Assembly: GCA_035548495.1 (NCBI GenBank)
Contig: DASZSV010000081.1
Coordinates: 1-64,000, forward strand
Origin: CAILZL01 sp035548495
Lineage (GTDB): Bacteria > Pseudomonadota > Gammaproteobacteria > Steroidobacterales > Steroidobacteraceae
DNA length: 64,000 nucleotides
Direction: 5' to 3'
How positions within the stretch are numbered: position 1 is the stretch's first letter; the number at the start of each line of letters is the position of its first letter. The notes under the pieces are model-generated. The model was given only the letters and a program-made list of their open reading frames with translations, was not told where the DNA came from and did no database searches. The translations under genes were made by a program, and so were the position numbers. Positions 44,901-52,697 of this stretch are shown piece by piece.

Positions 44901-45059
44901 GTGGTTGGCGTGCAACCCTTTGGTGGTGAAGGGTTGTCCGGTACGGGATTCAAGGCAGGCGGTCCGCATTACTTGCTGCGATTCTGTACCGAGCGCGTTG
45001 TTTCCATTGATACCACTGCCGCGGGCGGCAATGCAGCGTTACTTGGTGCGGCAATATAA
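41970..45059 (+). CDS. putA: Bifunctional proline dehydrogenase / glutamate-semialdehyde dehydrogenase
   Basis: Oxidises proline to glutamate in two steps. The 1029 residues match the shorter PutA class. The order is an N-terminal helical arm, an FAD-dependent proline dehydrogenase barrel (about 80-500; SVKLSALYPRYEP, VRLVKGAYWDTEIKR, GMGEELY, YAPVGGHRELLAYLVRRMLENGANSSF), then an aldehyde dehydrogenase domain (about 540-1015; SPWNFPLAILVGQIAAAL, FTGST, ETGGINAMIV, catalytic Cys822 in SAGQRCSALR). The N-terminal ribbon-helix-helix DNA-binding domain of trifunctional PutA is absent, so it cannot repress its own operon. No putP transporter is adjacent. Confidence 0.95.
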   Translation: MIDAEYSGLMRANERIAAHYRVAESEVLPLLIAALGDYDSQFAATQHLAHQLLDHLRHQQHRDWLSQFLSEYQLTNAEGIALLQLSEALLRVPDTATVNLLLRDKLVSADWQTHIGHADSFVVNGTTLGLSLAQSLLEEAPGILHRMVARLGEPLVRNIALSATRLLANHFVLGETVEMALQRAAARQLTCSFDMLGEAAKTRADAERYFHAYAHAIKITGQAASLQSHSVSHSISVKLSALYPRYEPMQRRHATVAIADRLIELARLAAHNNLQLTVDAEECERLEMSLQIIERVARASALREWNGLGVAVQAYQKRALPVLQWIGALAHETHKPMHVRLVKGAYWDTEIKRCQQAGLIDYPVFTRKAATDVSYLACAHVMLHDQWIHCAFATHNALTAAQLLNWMHAFNVDKARIEFQRLHGMGEELYAQVEQQHGLNCRVYAPVGGHRELLAYLVRRMLENGANSSFVQQLRRDDFDEKVLLADPVKMIRDTNFNNPCIPVPSRLYGDTRLNSQGLDLTDQRTLQQLNEFIMRNDRTYTSEVISSVDVINTTGRPVCNPADVNEIIGQVHPASLQDINAVVNAAHVAQDGWSQPGVETRAISLEKTAELLQQEMQPLIALLVVEAGKTRADAMNEVREAIDFCRYYAASARNLMKDVSLAGPTGESNTLCLAPRGVFACISPWNFPLAILVGQIAAALVTGNAVVAKPAPQTPLIAAFAIRLLHQGGIPRDVLHLMPGDALIGEALVAHPHIAGVAFTGSTATARRIAQTLLNDVTRPLVPMIAETGGINAMIVDSTALPEQVVSDVITSAFLSAGQRCSALRLLCLQEEIYESVLNLLQGAMIELRVGDPRDEDTDIGPVIDSAALTGMNQYIAQHRDQIRYQLPLRSLQGHFVAPAIIEIDDPEKLQQEIFGPVLHVTRWRGDQLQALINNVNGSGYGLTLGVHSRLDSTVATVRQHARVGNIYVNRSMTGAVVGVQPFGGEGLSGTGFKAGGPHYLLRFCTERVVSIDTTAAGGNAALLGAAI

Positions 45060-45122
45060 AAGCAGTGTGCTATTGTCGGCATACTCGATTGTGTACTCGC
45101 TGTTCAACATGAGTCATGAACC

Positions 45123-45986
45123 ATGCGTAAACTGATGCTTGCATTTTTTCTGTTGCTCACCGGCGCCGTGACCGCTGTGGATGCGCAACCCGCCATTTAC
45201 ACGGTGCAGGGCAGGCACAATGTGCTGCATCTGGTGGGCACGGTGCATCTGTTGCAGCAAAGCGATGTACTGCCGGACAACATCAATCATGCCTATGCCG
45301 ATTCAAAGCAATTGCTGATGGAAGTGGATACCAGTGCCATGGATCCGCTCGCCGTACAGGAGAGCATGATGTCTTCAGGCATGCTGCCCGACGACAAAAC
45401 ACTGGAAACAGAGCTGGATGCGGCAACCTATTCCAGATTGAAATCAGTCGTCGAAGAAGCGGGCTTGCAGATGGCGATGCTCAATCACATGCGTCCCTGG
45501 CTGGTGGGTTTGACGCTGGAAGAAACCATGTTCGCAAAGATGGGCTTCGATCCCAACGCGGGAGTGGAAATGCAATTGACGCAGCTGGCAGCGAAGGATC
45601 ACAAACCCATCAGCGGCTTTGAAACCATGGATGAGCAGATCGGCTTCTTTTCCAGGCTGGATGAGAAAACCGAAATCGACTATCTGGCCAGCACACTGGA
45701 TGAGTTCAAGGACATGCGCAGCGAGCTCGATGAACTGGTGAATGCATGGCGTCGCGGCGATGAAGACAAGCTGCAATCACTGCTGCAAAAGGAAGTTGGC
45801 GGTCATGAAAAATTTTTCAACGTGCTGATCTATGAACGCAATCGCCGCTGGGTGGCCAGATTGACATCATTGCTGGATAACAGCAGTGACAACTATCTGG
45901 TTGCCGTGGGCGCATTGCATCTGGTGGGTGATAACGGACTGGTGTCCTTGCTGCGCAAGGCAGGTTACAAGGTAACGCGCGACTGA
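45123..45986 (+). CDS. TraB/GumN family protein
   Basis: A 287-residue exported protein (signal peptide MRKLMLAFFLLLTGAVTAVDA) of the TraB/GumN (TIKI-like) family. The two signature segments are present: LVGTVHLL early and VAVGALHLVGDNGLVSLLRKAGY at the end, whose GxxH motifs are proposed metal ligands of a protease-like active site in this superfamily. Other conserved parts are LLMEVD, MRPWLVGL and GVEMQL. Probably periplasmic. Substrate unknown. It lies 63 bases after putA and ends before a bidirectional terminator. Confidence 0.9.
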   Translation: MRKLMLAFFLLLTGAVTAVDAQPAIYTVQGRHNVLHLVGTVHLLQQSDVLPDNINHAYADSKQLLMEVDTSAMDPLAVQESMMSSGMLPDDKTLETELDAATYSRLKSVVEEAGLQMAMLNHMRPWLVGLTLEETMFAKMGFDPNAGVEMQLTQLAAKDHKPISGFETMDEQIGFFSRLDEKTEIDYLASTLDEFKDMRSELDELVNAWRRGDEDKLQSLLQKEVGGHEKFFNVLIYERNRRWVARLTSLLDNSSDNYLVAVGALHLVGDNGLVSLLRKAGYKVTRD

Positions 45987-46053
45987 ACGCTTCGCGTGTT
46001 ACAAAACAGCGTCAAGCGTCACTGTTAATATTATCAATCGTCAGCAGCACATC

Positions 46054-46079
46054 ACACCGGCATTCATGAATGCCGGTGT
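46054..46079. terminator. Perfect 26-base palindrome between convergent genes
   Basis: ACACCGGCATTC joined to its complement through ATGA forms a complete palindrome (46054-46079) between the TraB-like gene and the convergent rubredoxin gene. It can fold on either strand, though neither side has a long T-run. Confidence 0.65.
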
Positions 46080-46113
46080 CCGTGTGTTGTTCATGCGCGC
46101 AGACCGTTGACCA

Positions 46114-46278
46114 TCACACCTCGATCATCTCGAAATCTTCCTTGCCTGCACCGCAATCCGGGCAGCGCCATGACAGCGGCACATCTTCCCATTTTGTTCC
46201 GGGAGGAATGCCGGAGGCTGGATCGCCTTTTTCTTCTTCGTAGACGTGGCCGCAAATTACGCACATGTAGGATTTCAT
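46114..46278 (-). CDS. Rubredoxin
   Basis: A 54-residue one-iron electron-transfer protein. It begins MKSYMCVICGHVYEEEKGDP and ends with a second cysteine pair in WRCPDCGAGKEDFEMIEV. The two CxxC(G) motifs (Cys6/9 and Cys39/42) are exactly as in classical rubredoxins, and GIPPGTKWEDVP is the conserved middle. Rubredoxins pass electrons, for example to alkane hydroxylases or to oxygen-detoxifying enzymes. No rubredoxin reductase or hydroxylase is adjacent, so its partner is unknown. Likely monocistronic. Confidence 0.96.
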   Translation of the reverse strand: MKSYMCVICGHVYEEEKGDPASGIPPGTKWEDVPLSWRCPDCGAGKEDFEMIEV

Positions 46279-46484
46279 TTGTTTTCCGGAAGTTCAGGTA
46301 TAGACACTAAAAAGCGATTAAAGCGGGAACGCGGCACTTATGCAAGAAGACCTGTGAATTTCCGCCCGAAAAAATGCGATGTTTGCGCTTGTTTCGCGTA
46401 TAGGCGGGTGGTACAACAAGGCGCATCTGGCCGTGCCCGCAAGTGCATCGTTTATTACATTACTACTATTCACTAGAGATGCTT

Positions 46485-48677
46485 ATGTTCAAGAAGTTGC
46501 CTGGTGTTTTGATTCTCTCGCTGGTTGTCGTTGCCGTTCATGCGCAGGTCGCAGTGAACGTCGATGCTAATACTACCGTGCGCACGGTTGATGAACGCGT
46601 GTTCGGCGTCAATTCAACGATGTGGGACCCGGCACTTGGTTCCGCACAAACGGCGCAGCTGGTTCAGGACGCTGGTATTCGTTTCATTCGTTTGCCGGGC
46701 GGTTCAGACTCCGACACCACTCACTGGTATTCCAATCAGAATGTGTATCCGTCATCGTTCAAGTGGGTATCGGGTTTTGATGCGGCCAGCGGATTGATCC
46801 GCAGCATCACGCCGCAAGCGCAGGCCATTGTGACGGTGAATTACGGTTCAGGCTCTCCCGAAGAAGCGGCTGCATGGGTGGCCTATGCGAACTTTCCGAC
46901 CAGTGGCGCCACGGATGTGTCCATTGGCACGGGCACTGATCCATTGAATGTCGACTATAACTTTCATACAGCAAGCTACTGGGCTGGCATTCGTACAGCA
47001 ACACCGCTTGCCACCGATGACGGAATGAATTTCCTGCGACTTGGCTTGACTCAGCCAATGAATTTTAAATATTGGGAAATCGGTAATGAGGTATACGGAC
47101 TGGCATGGGAATATGATACACACACCCCCAAGAATGAACCCTATACGTATGCGACCAATGCAGCTGCGTTCATTACAAAAATGAAGGCAGTGGATCCCAC
47201 TATCAAGATCGGCGTGGTGGTGGAGACAGGTCAAGATTCTAATGGCAATGAAGATGCCACCAGTACCGGTGCCTGTGTTTCCCCGATACTGCACTCAGCC
47301 ACTAACCTGAACGACGGTTCCGTACATTGTGGCTGGACACCCATTGTACTTGCGAGACTAAAACAGCTGGGCGTCACGCCCGACTTTCTGATTTATCACC
47401 GTTATGACATGTCGCCGGGTGCTGAAAACGACAGCACATTGTTACAAGCTTCGGAAGGCACAACCGGAATCAGCAGCTGGGCCAGTGATGCTGCCGATCT
47501 GCGCAACCAGATCAACGACTATTTTGACAACACAGGCGCTGGAAACAATATCGAATTACTGGTCACCGAACACAACTCGGTGTATGCCGATCCTGGCAAG
47601 CAATCGACCAGTCTTGTAAACGGTCTGTTTCTTGCTGACAGTATTGGCAACATTCTGCAAACCGAATTCAACAGCATGAACTGGTGGGCGCTGCGCAACG
47701 GTGGCGACAGTTCCGCCAACAATTTAAGCAGTTCATTGTATGGCTGGCGGAATTTTGGTGACTACGGGATATTGTCCACTGCCACCACCGGATGCACCAA
47801 TCTTGCCAATTGCGATCCCACTGCATATGACGCCTATCCCACTTATTATGCGATGAAATTGATGTCACTGTTTGCACGTGGTGGTGACACAGTAATTTCA
47901 GCAAGCAGCAACAATGATCTGCTTACTGTGTATGCCACTAAACGCAGCACCGACAACTCCATGAGCCTGCTGGTCATCAACAAAAGTCCCACTGCGACAA
48001 CCAGCGCGCAGTTTGCTGTATCGGGTTATACGCCCGGATCAACTGCCAATGTATATACCTATGACAAGGACAACGACAATGCCGCCAATCCATTGATTGC
48101 GACTGGGTGCACGGATATTACGGCAAGCACGCTCAGTGTTCCATCCGCGACATTCACTGCCAGTTTTGCGCCGTATTCAATGACGGTGTTGACATTCAAT
48201 CGTCAAACGCCGGACAGCGCAGCAGCAACATTGGCAAGTTCAATGCCAAGCGTGGGATTCCAGCCTGGAAACAAAACAGTGCAGAGTGGTGCCACAGCAT
48301 CCTTTACTTCCGGCGCGTTGGGATGCCCTGTGCCCACTTACAAGTGGCAACGCATGGCAAACGGCAGTTCAAGCTGGACAGATTTGTCCGATGGTGGAGC
48401 TTACAGTGGCACGACCACAACCACATTGAATGTGATCGCCGCAGCTAATATGTCCGGTGACCAGTTCAGATTGGTCGCAACCAACACCAATGGCAACATC
48501 AACAGCAATGCCGCAACCCTGACCATCAGTGCATCAAGCAGTTCCAGCAGCGGTGCAACCGGAGGTGGTGCTGGTGGCGGCGGAGGTGGCGGTTCACTCA
48601 ACTGGATATGGCTGGCGTTGTTGACCGGGCTTGGATTGTTGTCCGGGCATATCAGGTTACATCGCGCCAAAGCATGA
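46485..48677 (+). CDS. Secreted clan-A glycosidase (arabinofuranosidase-like) with Ig-like domain and GlyGly-CTERM
   Basis: A 730-residue exported protein. The signal peptide (residues 1-20) is followed by a TIM-barrel glycosidase domain similar to alpha-L-arabinofuranosidases (GH51-type): acid/base Glu202 in EIGNEVYG and candidate nucleophile Glu362 in ELLVTEHNSV. A beta-sandwich (to about 580), an Ig-like domain (about 595-690; VGFQPGNKTVQSGATASF...WQRMANGSSSW) and a tail of Ser then Gly (SSSSSSG...GGGGGGGS) follow, then a membrane helix and RLHRAKA. The last part fits the GlyGly-CTERM sorting signal, which predicts rhombosortase processing after type II secretion. ATG 46479 is an alternative start. 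Exact glycan is unknown. Confidence 0.85.
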   Translation: MFKKLPGVLILSLVVVAVHAQVAVNVDANTTVRTVDERVFGVNSTMWDPALGSAQTAQLVQDAGIRFIRLPGGSDSDTTHWYSNQNVYPSSFKWVSGFDAASGLIRSITPQAQAIVTVNYGSGSPEEAAAWVAYANFPTSGATDVSIGTGTDPLNVDYNFHTASYWAGIRTATPLATDDGMNFLRLGLTQPMNFKYWEIGNEVYGLAWEYDTHTPKNEPYTYATNAAAFITKMKAVDPTIKIGVVVETGQDSNGNEDATSTGACVSPILHSATNLNDGSVHCGWTPIVLARLKQLGVTPDFLIYHRYDMSPGAENDSTLLQASEGTTGISSWASDAADLRNQINDYFDNTGAGNNIELLVTEHNSVYADPGKQSTSLVNGLFLADSIGNILQTEFNSMNWWALRNGGDSSANNLSSSLYGWRNFGDYGILSTATTGCTNLANCDPTAYDAYPTYYAMKLMSLFARGGDTVISASSNNDLLTVYATKRSTDNSMSLLVINKSPTATTSAQFAVSGYTPGSTANVYTYDKDNDNAANPLIATGCTDITASTLSVPSATFTASFAPYSMTVLTFNRQTPDSAAATLASSMPSVGFQPGNKTVQSGATASFTSGALGCPVPTYKWQRMANGSSSWTDLSDGGAYSGTTTTTLNVIAAANMSGDQFRLVATNTNGNINSNAATLTISASSSSSSGATGGGAGGGGGGGSLNWIWLALLTGLGLLSGHIRLHRAKA

Positions 48678-48709
48678 GTGTGAGGTGATTACATTGTTTT
48701 GAAAGTAAG

Positions 48710-48737
48710 AGCCTGTACGACGATGTGCAGGCTTTTG
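48710..48737 (+). terminator. Intrinsic terminator after the secreted glycosidase
   Basis: AGCCTGTAC (48710-48718) pairs with GTGCAGGCT (48725-48733; one G-T) around GACGAT and ends in TTTT. It lies 33 bases after the glycosidase stop and 67 bases before the DUF805 gene. Confidence 0.85.
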
Positions 48738-48803
48738 CATGTTGGGCGGCAGCTTTTTCAGCAGTTGATTGAATCGTCTACAACTTCAATACGAGGATCA
48801 AAC

Positions 48804-49328
48804 ATGGCAGATTCAAATCGATATTCACCGCCGCAGGCGGAAGTCAGTGATATCACCGTCGAAGCCGAATCCTTTCAACCCGTCAAACTATGGTCAACAC
48901 AGGGAAGGATAGGACGACTCAGATATCTGGCTTATTCAATTGGAGCGACTTTTGTGTTCGCGTTTTTTGTCGGGCTGCTGACCGCCATCATTGGCAAACC
49001 AGTAGTGGGAGTAGTCATGATACTGGCTTATATTCCACTGATGCTTTTTACCCTGTTGATCGCAATACAACGCAGCCACGACATGAACTGGAGTGGCTGG
49101 ACAATTCTTCTGGCGATTATTCCTTTTGTCGGACTCATATGGATATTTAAAGCGGGAACTCAGGGGCGAAATGACTATGGTGATCCGCCTCCACCCAACA
49201 CGCTCGTCGTCAAGATACTGGGCGCTTTGTTTCCCATCGTTATGCTGATCGGCATCCTCGCCGCTATCGCATTGCCTGCATATCAGAGCTACGTAAAACG
49301 TGCACAGGCTGCACAGCACTCGAATTAA
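48804..49328 (+). CDS. DUF805 membrane protein with pilin-like C-terminal helix
   Basis: A 174-residue inner-membrane protein. A polar N-terminus leads into a DUF805 domain (WSTQGRIGRLRYLAYSIGATFVF, LLIAIQRSHDMNWSGWTILLAIIPFVGLIW, GTQGRNDYGDPPP). The last 35 residues (LFPIVMLIGILAAIALPAYQSYVKRAQ) closely copy the hydrophobic N-terminal helix of type IV pilins from the membrane core onward, but without the prepilin-peptidase site in front and without a pilin head. GAGGAT before ATG 48804 is a good ribosome site; the frame opens earlier at 48699, through the terminator. Function unknown. Confidence 0.85.
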   Translation: MADSNRYSPPQAEVSDITVEAESFQPVKLWSTQGRIGRLRYLAYSIGATFVFAFFVGLLTAIIGKPVVGVVMILAYIPLMLFTLLIAIQRSHDMNWSGWTILLAIIPFVGLIWIFKAGTQGRNDYGDPPPPNTLVVKILGALFPIVMLIGILAAIALPAYQSYVKRAQAAQHSN

Positions 49329-49356
49329 TAAAGCGCAGTCTGGTGATGCGACAGAG

Positions 49357-49385
49357 ACGGAGCGGTGTTTTACCGCTCCGTTTTG
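49357..49385. terminator. Intrinsic terminator between DUF805 gene and plsB
   Basis: ACGGAGCGGT (49357-49366) pairs perfectly with ACCGCTCCGT (49372-49381) around GTTTT, followed by TTTT. It serves the plus-strand DUF805 gene, and may also stop the convergent plsB transcript. Confidence 0.9.
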
Positions 49386-49413
49386 TATGGCATCAGAAAA
49401 TTGATACGCCCGT

Positions 49414-51855
49414 TTACCGGTGTGTTACCTGCAATACGCTGTTGCGAATCTGTTCATGCAACACCAGTTGTGCATCGTCGGCAACGGCAAACAGCATGTC
49501 GGTGTAGGTCAGGCGGCCTTCGGCATTCACGCCCAGCACACCACGCTTGCGCAGCAGATCGTAAAAATTCTTGAACAGGCTCTTGTCGAAAAATTCCGGG
49601 GAGTTGAGTTCATACAGCAGTGACATGCGTTGTGCCATCAGGAAGCATTGTTGTTCCAGTGCGTCCTGACTGATCTTGCCGCTGCCCGCTTTCAGCAACA
49701 ACGAAATCGACAGATAGTAACGTTCGATAATCTGCATGCTGATTTGCGCCAGCATGGACAGTTGCACAGCCGCTGCACTGCCTACTCGCGGCCGGGTCCA
49801 GGTGGCGCCATCGTCCAGTGATTCAAGCAGGCCATGAGTATTCAGCATGCGCAAAATGTCGAGCACTACAGCCGGCAACTCCTCTTCGCTCCAGCGCAGG
49901 AACAGTTCATCGCGTACATACGGATACAGACGCCACGCCAGCCTTTGAATATCTTCGGTACGTACCGAGCGATTACTGAGGAAGCAACTGGCAATGGCAG
50001 AAGGCAGAATCATCAAGTGCAGGATGTTGTTGCGGAAGTACGTGGCGAGAATCGCTTTTTCTTCAGTCATGCTGATTACATCGCCAAGTGGATGCGTCTG
50101 GCGCTTCAGCAGTTGCATCTGTTCGCCGTATTGCACGATAGCTGTACCGTCCATGCCGGTGACAGTGACCAGTGATGAGTATGGCAGGTGCTTGAGCATG
50201 GATGCATACAGGTCAAGCTGGCGTATCAAATCCACTTCGATCATGGCTTGCTTGGGCGTGGCCAGCATCACCAGTGCCAGCAGGTTGATGGGCGTGACGC
50301 ATGCAGCGCTGTTGATGTGGCGCATGATGCGTTCGGAAAGATCATTCACCAGTGGGTTCAGCCAGACGGGTTTGTCTTCAACAACGGATTCACGCCATTG
50401 CGGTGCGTATTGTTGCAATAACGGATCAAGGAAAATCGGTTCGCCAATGCTGACATGCACCTTGCCGTGACGTTCGCGCAGCGCGGGAATGGTGCGCAAC
50501 ACTCCGAGGAATGATTCCTTGCGTTTGGGTTTGCCGGACAGCTCGCCAATGTAGGTGTTGCCTTCAACAATACGTTCGTAGCCAAAGTACACCGGTACAA
50601 AAACCACGGGTTTTCCGGGATCGCGCAAAAAGCTGCGGACCGTCATGGTGATGGCGCCGGTTTTTGGTTGCAGCAGGCGTCCCGTGCGGCTGCGGCCGCC
50701 TTCGATGAAGTATTCGATGGCATGACCACGCGCCATCATCACGCCGAGATAGCGCGTGAATACCGCCGTGTACAAAGCATTGCCTGCGAAGCTGCGGCGA
50801 ATGAAGAATGCGCCGCCCTGTCTCAGAATGGAACCGATCACCGGCATGTTGAGGTTGATGCCTGCGGCAATATGCGGCACGGCATAACCTTTCTGATAGA
50901 TGGTGTGTGACAGCAACAGATAGTCCATGTGGCTGCGATGACAGGGTACATAAACAACTTCGTTGCCTTCGACAACGGCACGCAGATTATCCAGATGATG
51001 CAGTTCCACGCCATCGTACAGGCGATTCCATACATGCGACAGCAGGCGCGACAGCACATTGACTGTGGTGTGCGAATAATTGGCTGCAATTTCCTTCACG
51101 CACGCAGATGCGGCATGAATCGCCTGCCTGCGCGTGAGATTTTTTGTTCTCATTTCACTGCGCATGGCCTGCCGTACGGCTTGTGCACGCAATACTTGCG
51201 CAACGATGTTGCTGCGGCTGGCGATCTCCGGCCCGATGACGGCAGCGCGTTGCCGGTGCAACAGGCCGCGGCATATTCTTGCAACACGCCGTGATGCCAG
51301 TGCCGCATCCTGTGCATCACCAAACATGGAGCGTAACGATACCGGTTCGCCGAACTGGATCACCAGTGATCGTCCGTTGAACATCACTGCCAGCATGCGG
51401 CGGACAATGCCCATGTCGGACCAGGTCACGGCGAATGGCACGCGCAGGAAGGAGGATTCTTTTTCCGGCGCCCGTCCCCAGAACACACTCACAGGAATCA
51501 GTTCGGCATCAACATCATTTGCCGCCAGTGAAAACTGTTCCATGACCAGCTGGCGCAGATCATCAGGCAGACGGTGATCAAGACGGTTGCGCAACCACCC
51601 CGCCCATTTTTGCAGACAGATGATGCGCTCATCACTGGTATTGCGTGCACCCACAGTCCTCCACGGTTCCTGGCGCAACAACTGCTGCAAGGCTTCGTAA
51701 TCGGCGGCCGCATCAGTTGCCAGCACAAAATAAAAGCGGCGTGGAGTTTCATTTGCTGCGCGAATGCGCTCGTAAAGTTGTTCCGGCAACGCACGCGGCC
51801 GCGCCCAGAGGCGCACCCAGCTTCGCACCGCCAGTGACATCAGTTGACTGGTCAT
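49414..51855 (-). CDS. plsB: Glycerol-3-phosphate 1-O-acyltransferase
   Basis: First step of membrane phospholipid synthesis: acylation of glycerol-3-phosphate at position 1 at the inner membrane. The 813-residue length and sequence match PlsB. The acyltransferase block I is H306-R-S-H-M-D311 (HxxxxD), followed by block II-III sequence GGAFFIRRSF and FIEGGRSRTGRLLQPKTG, and VFVPVYFGYERIVEG. ATG 51855 (MTSQLMSLAVRSWVRLWARP) is a reasonable start. It is the last gene of a minus-strand run beginning with the tail-sheath-like gene (54266), though the 34-base gap before it leaves co-transcription open. Confidence 0.96.
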   Translation of the reverse strand: MTSQLMSLAVRSWVRLWARPRALPEQLYERIRAANETPRRFYFVLATDAAADYEALQQLLRQEPWRTVGARNTSDERIICLQKWAGWLRNRLDHRLPDDLRQLVMEQFSLAANDVDAELIPVSVFWGRAPEKESSFLRVPFAVTWSDMGIVRRMLAVMFNGRSLVIQFGEPVSLRSMFGDAQDAALASRRVARICRGLLHRQRAAVIGPEIASRSNIVAQVLRAQAVRQAMRSEMRTKNLTRRQAIHAASACVKEIAANYSHTTVNVLSRLLSHVWNRLYDGVELHHLDNLRAVVEGNEVVYVPCHRSHMDYLLLSHTIYQKGYAVPHIAAGINLNMPVIGSILRQGGAFFIRRSFAGNALYTAVFTRYLGVMMARGHAIEYFIEGGRSRTGRLLQPKTGAITMTVRSFLRDPGKPVVFVPVYFGYERIVEGNTYIGELSGKPKRKESFLGVLRTIPALRERHGKVHVSIGEPIFLDPLLQQYAPQWRESVVEDKPVWLNPLVNDLSERIMRHINSAACVTPINLLALVMLATPKQAMIEVDLIRQLDLYASMLKHLPYSSLVTVTGMDGTAIVQYGEQMQLLKRQTHPLGDVISMTEEKAILATYFRNNILHLMILPSAIASCFLSNRSVRTEDIQRLAWRLYPYVRDELFLRWSEEELPAVVLDILRMLNTHGLLESLDDGATWTRPRVGSAAAVQLSMLAQISMQIIERYYLSISLLLKAGSGKISQDALEQQCFLMAQRMSLLYELNSPEFFDKSLFKNFYDLLRKRGVLGVNAEGRLTYTDMLFAVADDAQLVLHEQIRNSVLQVTHR

Positions 51856-51889
51856 TACGCGATTCAGTGTTCCCGGTTATCCGGCAGTC

Positions 51890-52156
51890 TCAGTCGGTGG
51901 AAACCGGCAACTTGCTGTCGTCAGCAGCCGAGTTGTTCGATGACTCCGTGGCGGAATCAATGGCTTTGTCGGTGTTGGCCTTGTCCTTGTTCAACGTATC
52001 CTGCACACCTTTGGCTTTCTCCAGCGCGCGAATGTCATCGCCAAACACCGTGTCCTTGGCTGACATGGGTTTTTCCGGTGCGGATTCCTGCTTGTGCGAA
52101 CAGGCCATCACTGTGGCCAGAGTCAGTGTCATCAGGATTGCGATCAAGTTGCGCAT
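51890..52156 (-). CDS. Small lipoprotein, unknown function
   Basis: An 88-residue lipoprotein: signal MRNLIAILMTLTLATVMAC with lipobox TVMAC, then a charged helical tail (VFGDDIRALEKAKGVQDTLNKDKANTDKAIDSATES) with alternating Lys and Asp. The K-A-K-G-V-Q-D-T-L-N pattern occurs in other short gammaproteobacterial lipoproteins. No enzyme domain. It lies between the YqiA-like hydrolase and plsB on the same strand. Confidence 0.75.
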   Translation of the reverse strand: MRNLIAILMTLTLATVMACSHKQESAPEKPMSAKDTVFGDDIRALEKAKGVQDTLNKDKANTDKAIDSATESSNNSAADDSKLPVSTD

Positions 52157-52191
52157 AAGTTTCTCCCATTAAAAGCCCGGGCATCAATGTC

Positions 52192-52695
52192 TCAGGGCAA
52201 GGCGCGCAGGAACAGTTTGAAACATTCCGCAATCATATCAAGCTGCGCGGTCATGCGGTGATCCGCATCAATCGCATGCAGCGTGGCGCGATGTTCACGT
52301 GCATAACGGATGCTGTTGTCGATCGGCACAATATCATCTCCCCAGCCATGCACGATGGTGATGGGGCATTGGGCCGGTTGCGGTGTGTATTGCTCAAAGC
52401 CGGGTATGTAGAACGCAGGCGCCATCAGGAACAGTCCTCGTGCATGCAACGCAATGGAAGCGGCGGTTGCGACATGGCCACCCAGACTGGAACCCACCAG
52501 TACCGGTTGTGCATTCAGTGGTCTGGCGAAGTTCAGCAGCATGTTGACCCGTTCAAGCGGATCGTTGGTACTGCGATAGTCGACCGATTCAACCGGATGT
52601 CCCAGCTCGCGCGCGCATTGCGCAAGCACGGTGATCTTGGTACCCCAGGGTTCACTGTCCTGGCCATGTGAAAAAATGATCAGAGGTTTTTTCAT
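52192..52695 (-). CDS. YqiA-like small alpha/beta hydrolase
   Basis: A 167-residue cytoplasmic hydrolase with the minimal alpha/beta fold. Seen are IIFSHGQDSEPWGTK at the start (oxyanion region), the nucleophile elbow VGSSLGGHVA (Ser near residue 69), HGWGDDIVP with the acid residue and IDADHRM with the catalytic His. Such short esterases of the YqiA/UPF0227 or dienelactone-hydrolase-like type have broad or unknown substrates. Its ATG lies 2 bases after the sheath-like gene stop, so the two are almost certainly co-transcribed. Confidence 0.85.
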   Translation of the reverse strand: MKKPLIIFSHGQDSEPWGTKITVLAQCARELGHPVESVDYRSTNDPLERVNMLLNFARPLNAQPVLVGSSLGGHVATAASIALHARGLFLMAPAFYIPGFEQYTPQPAQCPITIVHGWGDDIVPIDNSIRYAREHRATLHAIDADHRMTAQLDMIAECFKLFLRALP

Positions 52696-52697
52696 GA

